Shown piece by piece: positions 27,030 through 33,372 of a DNA stretch of 33,372 nucleotides. Location: the NCBI GenBank assembly GCA_010027395.1, contig RGVD01000003.1:1-33372 (forward strand). The letters are read 5' to 3'. The position numbers and the translations under genes are program-made. Numbering within the stretch: position 1 is the first letter of the stretch; the number at the start of each line of letters is the position of its first letter. The notes under the pieces are model-generated. The model did no database searches, had not been told where the DNA came from, and was given only the letters and a program-made list of their open reading frames with translations. Source of the DNA: Bacteroidota bacterium (GTDB lineage Bacteria > Bacteroidota > Bacteroidia > UKL13-3).

Positions 27030-28679
27030 CTACCCCTTATTAAACTCATATTGATAGATGCCATCTTGGGTTTTTACTTTGAGTAAATAGAATCCTTTTT
27101 TTAGTTTTTTGTATTGTTTTATACCCACTCTAATCGGACCACTTTGTTTGCTTTTAATATTGTCACTCCAAATTTTATTTTCAATGGGTGCATGTATTGA
27201 AAGCTCATATTTTTGGGCTTGTTTCAAGAACAATGAAATATGCATTTTATTATTATCCAAAACTCGCACATCAAGCAGTGTGTCTTTATCGTATGTCTTG
27301 GCTAATTTGAGAGCTAGGTCAAAATCAGGTATACCAGCACCCAAGTATTTATCAGGCTCGTAATATTGGTTGGCGCTTAATTGTATAATTTGTTTTAGTT
27401 GAGCTGGGGACATTTGCGGGTAGGCTTGCAGCAGACAAGCTGTGGCACCTGTTAAAATAGGGCATGAATAAGAGGTTCCATTTCCTCTATAAATATTACC
27501 TGATTTTGAAACTACATACACATCTTCACCCATGCAAGCCAAATCAGGTTTTATACGTTTATCTGCTGTTAATCCAACAGAGCTAAAACCAACATAATCG
27601 CCTGTTTCATCCGTTGCACCCACTGCAATAACGTTTTCAGCATCGGCAGGTGTAGCAATGTTTTGCCATAGGTTGTTACCCTCGTTGCCTGCGCTGTTCA
27701 ATACAATGATGCCTTTCTCAACAGCCATGTTAGCGGCTATGCTCACTACAGTGGTTTTGCCATTCAGTTCCTTGTATTTATGTCCGTAAACACTTTCATC
27801 AAATTTGGTGTATCCTAATGATGAATTGATGATATCTGCTCCTGCGCTATCAGCATATTCGGCAGCTGCGGTCCAATTGTATTCTTCAATAGGATACTCA
27901 CTTGTGGCATCTTCGCTGCGCAGTAATAGATATTCGGCATTGGGTGCGGTGCCTACTAATACATTCTTTTCATTGGCAGCCATGCAACTCAACACAGCCA
28001 AACCATGTTGGTCGTTGTCGTATACATCCTCGTTTCTTTCTACAAAATCCCAAGTGCTAATAATGCGGTGGTCGGTAAATAATTTTTTGAGTGTAGGTTG
28101 ATTATCTGCTTGTGCAAAACCTGCATCCAGAACGGCTATGAGTATATGGTCACCCATAAAACCTTTTTGATGCAAAGCTTCAGTATTTATCAAATGTGTT
28201 TGTTTGTATGATTTGCCATAAAAATTGGTGTCGCGAGCTTCTTTACTAAATTTTGATTCTAGCATATTCACCCTATCGCTCAAAGCAAAATCGTTTTTTT
28301 CGCTGTCATCATCTTCTGCAATATTCACCCTGCCAATTTCTTTTACAGCACTTACAAAAGGGAGAGAAATTATATTTTTGATGCTGTCCTTTTTTGCAAT
28401 GATGCTGATGCCATTCAACCATTTAGAAACGCCCTGCCAAGTGCATCCGGTTTCAATCACTTGTTTGATATAATTATTGTTAACAGGAATATCAGAAAGC
28501 GTAGTCTTTATTCCATATTTGTTTCTTCTAGCAAAGCTCTTTGCAGATAGGTATTTATCGGGCTGTGATAGTTTATAAATGCTCGTATCTTTATCTTTAA
28601 ATTGAACGAAGTAGTACCTTTCTTGTGCCGAAATTGAAAGGGAAATAAGACAAAATATACTTAATAGGTAGGTTCTCAT
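27030..28679 (-). CDS. S8 family serine peptidase (subtilase), exported
   Basis: Signal peptide MRTYLLSIFCLISLSISAQ; catalytic blocks VLDAGFAQ (Asp), DQHGLAVLSCMA (His), GTSYSCPILTGA (Ser). C-terminal GFYLLKVKTQDGIYQYEFNKG resembles a degenerate sorting domain. Confidence 0.93.
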   Translation of the reverse strand: MRTYLLSIFCLISLSISAQERYYFVQFKDKDTSIYKLSQPDKYLSAKSFARRNKYGIKTTLSDIPVNNNYIKQVIETGCTWQGVSKWLNGISIIAKKDSIKNIISLPFVSAVKEIGRVNIAEDDDSEKNDFALSDRVNMLESKFSKEARDTNFYGKSYKQTHLINTEALHQKGFMGDHILIAVLDAGFAQADNQPTLKKLFTDHRIISTWDFVERNEDVYDNDQHGLAVLSCMAANEKNVLVGTAPNAEYLLLRSEDATSEYPIEEYNWTAAAEYADSAGADIINSSLGYTKFDESVYGHKYKELNGKTTVVSIAANMAVEKGIIVLNSAGNEGNNLWQNIATPADAENVIAVGATDETGDYVGFSSVGLTADKRIKPDLACMGEDVYVVSKSGNIYRGNGTSYSCPILTGATACLLQAYPQMSPAQLKQIIQLSANQYYEPDKYLGAGIPDFDLALKLAKTYDKDTLLDVRVLDNNKMHISLFLKQAQKYELSIHAPIENKIWSDNIKSKQSGPIRVGIKQYKKLKKGFYLLKVKTQDGIYQYEFNKG

Positions 28680-28832
28680 TGCACGCAAAATAATGGAAAA
28701 TTTAGAGCCTGTATATACCACTCAAGTATTTTGATATTGAAACAAGTTTCAATGCAAGGTCAAAAAGCCTTTCACGTTAAATAATATCATATTAATTAAA
28801 CCAATTCTTACATTAGCAGTCTTAAGAGCTCA

Positions 28833-30152
28833 ATGAACTTTATTATGAGAAAAATAATACTCCTTTTGATGGTTTTTGTAAATATGAATGTTAGGGCACA
28901 AAGCCTTTATTTTCCGCCTTTAAACGGCAATACTTGGGATACCCTTTCACCTTCTAGATTGCAATGGTGTCAACACAGAATTGATTCTTTGTTTAATTAT
29001 CTGGAGTCTAGAAATACCCAAGCATTTATCATATTAAAGGATGGTAAGATAGTTTTGGAAAAATATTTTGGTACTTTTACTGTAGATTCAATTCATTATT
29101 GGGCTTCTGCAGGAAAGAGTTTAACAGCTACCTTAACAGGTATCGCACAACAAAAGAAACTCATAAATATAAATGATAGTGTTTCAAAATACCTTGGTCA
29201 AGGCTGGACTTCCGCTCCAACTGAAAAGGAGGGAATGATAAAATTAAGACATCTAATTACTATGACGAGTGGTTTGGATGAATCGCCCAAATTGCCATGT
29301 GATAATGAAGATACAGCGAGGTCATGTTTAACCTATAAAGTAGATGCAGGCACGAGATGGGCTTATCACACGGGTCCTTACCGGAAAATGCAGGCTGTTT
29401 TGAGTAAGGTTGGTGGACAATCATTTACATTATTTACAAACTCAGTTTTGGGAAGTCGCATAGGCATGACAGGTTTATGGTATGATGGGGTATTTTATAG
29501 CAAAGCTAGGTCCATGGCTCGATTTGGATTATTTGTTGTGAACAAAGGTATTTGGGCCAATGATACCATTTTAAGTGATACCAATTACTTGCATGACATG
29601 AGTAATACCTCACAGAACTTTAATTTGTCTTACGGTTATTTGTGGTGGCTCAATGGGAAGGCCAGTTTTATGGCACCATCTTCTCAGATTGTTTTCAATG
29701 CACCTTTATTCAGCAATGCCCCTGCGGATATGTTTGCTGCTTTGGGTAAAAATGACCAGAAAATTTACGTAGTGCCAAGTCAGAAAATGTTAGTGGTGCG
29801 AGTGGGAGCCTCAGCTTATGATATGGCGGCTGCTTTTTCCCCTTTCGACAACGAATTATGGGCCTATATCAATCAGCTAAAATGCGATGCAAGTTCAGGT
29901 GTGTTTGATCAAATTCCTCAAGATGATTTTACAATGTATCCAAATCCTGCAAATCAGATACTTCATGTCTTTACCTCTGCATTGCCTTCAAACATTATTT
30001 TACGAAATATGTTAGGGGAAACATTACTTCAAACAAAACCAGAATCGACTTCAAGTCAATTGGATATTAGCAGCTTAGCCCAAGGTATTTATTTAGTTGA
30101 AATCACTTCTGAAAAGTCTAAGTTTTGCCAAAAACTTATCATTAACAGGTAA
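28833..30152 (+). CDS. Serine hydrolase (class C beta-lactamase-like) with T9SS type A sorting domain
   Basis: Signal peptide, HYWASAGKSLTATLTGIA (SxxK), RWAYHTGPYRKMQ; C-terminal FTMYPNPANQILHVF...LDISSLAQGIYLVEITSEKSKFCQKLIINR. Alternative start at ATG 28845. Confidence 0.92.
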   Translation: MNFIMRKIILLLMVFVNMNVRAQSLYFPPLNGNTWDTLSPSRLQWCQHRIDSLFNYLESRNTQAFIILKDGKIVLEKYFGTFTVDSIHYWASAGKSLTATLTGIAQQKKLININDSVSKYLGQGWTSAPTEKEGMIKLRHLITMTSGLDESPKLPCDNEDTARSCLTYKVDAGTRWAYHTGPYRKMQAVLSKVGGQSFTLFTNSVLGSRIGMTGLWYDGVFYSKARSMARFGLFVVNKGIWANDTILSDTNYLHDMSNTSQNFNLSYGYLWWLNGKASFMAPSSQIVFNAPLFSNAPADMFAALGKNDQKIYVVPSQKMLVVRVGASAYDMAAAFSPFDNELWAYINQLKCDASSGVFDQIPQDDFTMYPNPANQILHVFTSALPSNIILRNMLGETLLQTKPESTSSQLDISSLAQGIYLVEITSEKSKFCQKLIINR

Positions 30153-30266
30153 ACAGGAACTAGCCGATTGCCTGAATAAATGTATCATCCACAATTTAGT
30201 TGATAAGTTTGAAGCCCTCAAAAAACAAAAATGCTGTAATTTGCCATTCGTTTTTAAGCAAAAAGT

Positions 30267-32144
30267 ATGGCAGAAGAGGTAGTAATATATAACGAAGACA
30301 GTATTCGCTCGCTCGATTGGCGCGAGCATATCAGGTTACGTCCGGGAATGTATATTGGTAAACTAGGAGATGGTTTATCAATGGATGATGGCATTTATGT
30401 GCTTGCCAAAGAGATCATGGATAATTCGATTGACGAATTTGTGATGGGGAATGGTAAGACCATTGAAGTGAAGATAGTTGATAATAAAGTAACTGTGAGG
30501 GATTTTGGCCGAGGTATTCCTTTGGGCAAAGTGATTGAGTGCGTTTCGCAGATAAACACTGGGGGTAAGTACGATTCGAAGGCCTTTAAAAAGTCAGTAG
30601 GATTGAATGGAGTGGGAACCAAGGCCGTAAATGCCTTGTCGAGCAGTTTTAAGGTGCAATCTTTCCGCGATGGCAAAACAATGTTGGCCGAATTTGAATT
30701 CGGAGAATTGAAGAAAGCCCACAAAATAACTGATACCATGGAGCCTAATGGTACCTTGGTTACCTATTTTGCCGATGATTCGATATTTAGAAATTACCGT
30801 TATGTAAACGAGTTTATCCAAAATCAAATTTGGAACTATGCTTACCTAAATGCAGGTTTAACCATCATTTTCAATAACGAGAAGTATTTTTCAAAAGGTG
30901 GTTTACTTGATTTATTAAAACGCAAAACCAATGAAGAAGAGCTTCGTTATCCCATCATTCACCTGAAGGGAGATGATATCGAAGTAGCTATCACCCACGA
31001 AAATCAATATGGTGAGGAGTATTACAGCTTTGTAAACGGACAGCATACCACTCAAGGAGGAACACACTTAAATGCTTTTAAAGAAGCATTTGCCAAAACT
31101 GTTCGTGAGTTTTATAAAAAGGATTTCGATTTGGCCGATATCCGCGCCTCCATTGTGGCTGCGGTGAGTGTGCGTATTCAAGAACCCGTTTTTGAATCGC
31201 AAACCAAAACCAAATTAGGTTCGCAAACCATATCTCCTGAAGGCAATGTTACTTTGAAACAATTTGTAACCGATTTCTTGAAAAAGGAATTGGATAATTT
31301 CTTACACAAACACCAAGAAGTTGCAGATGCTTTACAAAAACGAATCTTGCAAAGTGAGCGTGAGCGTAAGGATATGGCGGGTATTAAGAAATTGGCCAAT
31401 GAGCGCGCTAAAAAAGCCAACCTGCATAACAAAAAGTTAAGAGATTGCCGCTTCCATTTGGATGATGAAAAGAACGAACGTAGGTATGATTCGACTTTGT
31501 TTATCACCGAGGGAGATTCAGCAAGTGGATCAATTACTAAAAGCCGAAATGTAGAAACACAAGCGGTATTTAGTTTGAGAGGAAAGCCATTAAATTGTTA
31601 TGGTTTGACAAAGAAAGTAGTGTACGAAAACGAGGAGTTCAACTTGTTGCAACATGCTTTAAACATTGAAGAAGGTATTGAGAATTTACGTTACAACCAG
31701 ATTGTAATTGCTACCGATGCGGATGTGGATGGTATGCATATTCGTTTGTTGATGCTTACCTTCTTCTTGCAGTTCTTCCCTGATTTGGTTAAAAACGGAC
31801 ATTTATACATTCTTGAAACGCCTTTGTTTAGGGTGCGTAATAAGCAAAAAACCATATATTGCTATAGCGAAGACGAGAAACAAAAAGCCATACAACAAAT
31901 TAGCGGTCGACCAGAGATTACCCGATTTAAAGGATTGGGAGAAATTTCACCAGATGAGTTTGGAATGTTTATAGGTAAAGACATTCGTTTGCAACCTGTA
32001 TTGTTAACCCAAGATATCACCATTCAAAAACTGCTTGAGTATTATATGGGTAAAAACACAATGGACCGTCAGGCCTTTATCATCAACAACCTTCGCATCG
32101 AAAAAGATGTGTTGATTGAAGATGAAATTGAAGAAGTTGTTTAG
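30267..32144 (+). CDS. parE: DNA topoisomerase IV subunit B (type IIA topoisomerase ATPase subunit)
   Basis: [104 protein letters not shown]. Confidence 0.94.
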   Translation: MAEEVVIYNEDSIRSLDWREHIRLRPGMYIGKLGDGLSMDDGIYVLAKEIMDNSIDEFVMGNGKTIEVKIVDNKVTVRDFGRGIPLGKVIECVSQINTGGKYDSKAFKKSVGLNGVGTKAVNALSSSFKVQSFRDGKTMLAEFEFGELKKAHKITDTMEPNGTLVTYFADDSIFRNYRYVNEFIQNQIWNYAYLNAGLTIIFNNEKYFSKGGLLDLLKRKTNEEELRYPIIHLKGDDIEVAITHENQYGEEYYSFVNGQHTTQGGTHLNAFKEAFAKTVREFYKKDFDLADIRASIVAAVSVRIQEPVFESQTKTKLGSQTISPEGNVTLKQFVTDFLKKELDNFLHKHQEVADALQKRILQSERERKDMAGIKKLANERAKKANLHNKKLRDCRFHLDDEKNERRYDSTLFITEGDSASGSITKSRNVETQAVFSLRGKPLNCYGLTKKVVYENEEFNLLQHALNIEEGIENLRYNQIVIATDADVDGMHIRLLMLTFFLQFFPDLVKNGHLYILETPLFRVRNKQKTIYCYSEDEKQKAIQQISGRPEITRFKGLGEISPDEFGMFIGKDIRLQPVLLTQDITIQKLLEYYMGKNTMDRQAFIINNLRIEKDVLIEDEIEEVV

Positions 32145-32192
32145 TATAGTGCTCCAAGCAGCTAGTTCATTGATTGTAATTAAAGCATATTG

Positions 32193-32252
32193 TCGAAAGG
32201 ATTAGCCATGATGTATAAACTTTCGAAAATATTCGTTTCATTGCAAACGAAT
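32193..32252 (+). promoter_or_regulatory. Two inverted repeats in the mltG leader
   Basis: TCGAAAG (32193-32199)/CTTTCGA (32220-32226), and ATTCGTTT-CATTGC-AAACGAAT (32231-32252), the latter ending 2 nt before the ATG at 32255. Confidence 0.4.
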
Positions 32253-32254
32253 TT

Positions 32255-33292
32255 ATGACACGAGAACGAGCGGTATTAAAGTATATCTATTTGGGGGTGG
32301 CCTTGTTGCTGTTTTTTGCGGCTTGGCGATTCTATGATGATGTGTTTGCTGCCAATGTGAGCCTAAAGAAAGGCCAAACGGATTATATCTATGTGTACAC
32401 AGGCGAATCCTATGATATGTTTATCAATCGCATTGAAGGCTCGCAATTGGTGCAGAATGCGGATGGTTTCAGGCGCTTGTCGAGATTGCTTAATTTAGAC
32501 GATAGACTAAAAGTGGGTCGTTATAAAATCGAAGGGGGGATGAGTAATTTTGATATGATAAAATTGCTCAAGTCGGGGAGGCAAAGCACGGTTAATGTTA
32601 CTTTAAAATACGCAAATAATTTGGGTGAAATAGCCAAGACCTTCTCAAAATATTTCGAGTCGGATTCGGCCCATTTTATGGAAGTATTTATGGATACTGC
32701 CACTCAGGTTAAATACGAACTCAACCATCAAACTTTCATCAGTTTATTTGTACCCAATACCTACAATTTTTATTGGAATACCAAGCCTGAAAAAGTGCTT
32801 GAAAAACTCAAAGCTGAAAGCTTGAAATTTTGGGATAAAGACCGTAGTACTTTAGCCATCACCAAAGGTTTGACGCCTTTAGAGGTTTGTATCTTAGCAT
32901 CCATTGTACAAAAGGAATCAAACAAAGTAGATGAAATGCATACTATTGCTAGTGTGTATCTCAATCGTATTAAGATGGGAATGCCATTGCAGGCTGATCC
33001 AACTGTTATTTTTGCTTGGAACGACTATAGCATTAAAAGGGTAACAGGATTTCATACGGCTATTAATTCGCCATATAACACTTACATCAGCAAAGGACTT
33101 CCTCCTGGTCCTATTTGCATGGCTAGTGCCACTGCCATAGATGCAGTGCTTCGTGCAGCCAATACTAAATATTTGTATTTCTGTGCCAAGGAAGATTTTA
33201 GCGGTTACCATGCTTTTGCTGAAACTTTAAACCAACACAATAACAACGCTGCTCGATACCAAAGAGCCTTGAATAAATTAGGCGTTAAGTAA
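32255..33292 (+). CDS. mltG: Endolytic murein transglycosylase
   Basis: One N-terminal TM; LTPLEVCILASIVQKESNKVDEMHTIASVYLNRIKMGMPLQADPTVIFA, INSPYNTYISKGLPPGPICMAS, YLYFCAKEDFSGYHAFAETLNQHNNNAARYQ. Confidence 0.95.
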   Translation: MTRERAVLKYIYLGVALLLFFAAWRFYDDVFAANVSLKKGQTDYIYVYTGESYDMFINRIEGSQLVQNADGFRRLSRLLNLDDRLKVGRYKIEGGMSNFDMIKLLKSGRQSTVNVTLKYANNLGEIAKTFSKYFESDSAHFMEVFMDTATQVKYELNHQTFISLFVPNTYNFYWNTKPEKVLEKLKAESLKFWDKDRSTLAITKGLTPLEVCILASIVQKESNKVDEMHTIASVYLNRIKMGMPLQADPTVIFAWNDYSIKRVTGFHTAINSPYNTYISKGLPPGPICMASATAIDAVLRAANTKYLYFCAKEDFSGYHAFAETLNQHNNNAARYQRALNKLGVK

Positions 33293-33354
33293 TTTATATT
33301 TTCTTTTTTTTACCGCATATTGGGTTTATTCTTGCGGTGAATAATTGGATTAAT

Positions 33355-33372
33355 ATCCGCAAATTTGCGGAT
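33355..33372. repeat. 18-bp perfect palindrome ATCCGCAAATTTGCGGAT at the window edge
   Basis: Self-reverse-complementary; may extend beyond the window. Confidence 0.6.

Noticed and set aside
28680-28721. N-terminal extension of the subtilase ORF
   Set aside because: The signal peptide begins at MRTYLLSIF (28679); the extension would bury it.
30097-30282. 61-aa plus-strand ORF
   Set aside because: Overlaps the serine hydrolase end and the parE start; no support.
30395-30739. Antisense ORF within parE
   Set aside because: Shadow of the conserved GHKL ATPase region; no motif or signal of its own.
1-33372. CRISPR arrays, tRNA/rRNA genes, transposases, prophage or defence islands
   Set aside because: No regularly spaced repeats, cloverleaf-like or rRNA signatures, integrase/transposase motifs or known defence domains found by reading.

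Overview
The window looks like Bacteroidetes chromosome: AT-rich, TAnnTTTG-type promoters, and type IX secretion (T9SS) genes. It contains no CRISPR array, rRNA, tRNA or clear integrated element. The centre of gravity is a T9SS / gliding-motility core cluster: porP/sprF-like, gldK, gldL, gldM, gldN. It is preceded by a truncated BamA/TamA-like barrel, a DUF4271-like membrane protein and HemD. Downstream are a two-domain acyltransferase, a coiled-coil membrane protein, rfbC, tryptophan 2,3-dioxygenase, a MORN-type small protein with an unknown secreted partner, an MBOAT/SGNH-like pair, an SDR, a T9SS cargo gene broken by one in-frame stop, a DUF4920-like lipoprotein, a periplasmic MBL-fold hydrolase, a TonB receptor/DUF4249 pair, ftsK, a subtilase, a class-C beta-lactamase-like T9SS cargo, parE and mltG. 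I see no convincing wholly new system. The best second-look items are: the nonsense-interrupted beta-propeller T9SS cargo with a recent in-frame 24-bp duplication; the facing near-leaderless promoters at rfbC; the about 102-bp intergenic tandem repeat upstream of ftsK; the MBOAT plus DltD/SGNH-like pair; the PlsC-GNAT fusion; and the conserved-looking DUF4271-hemD-porP-gldKLMN layout.
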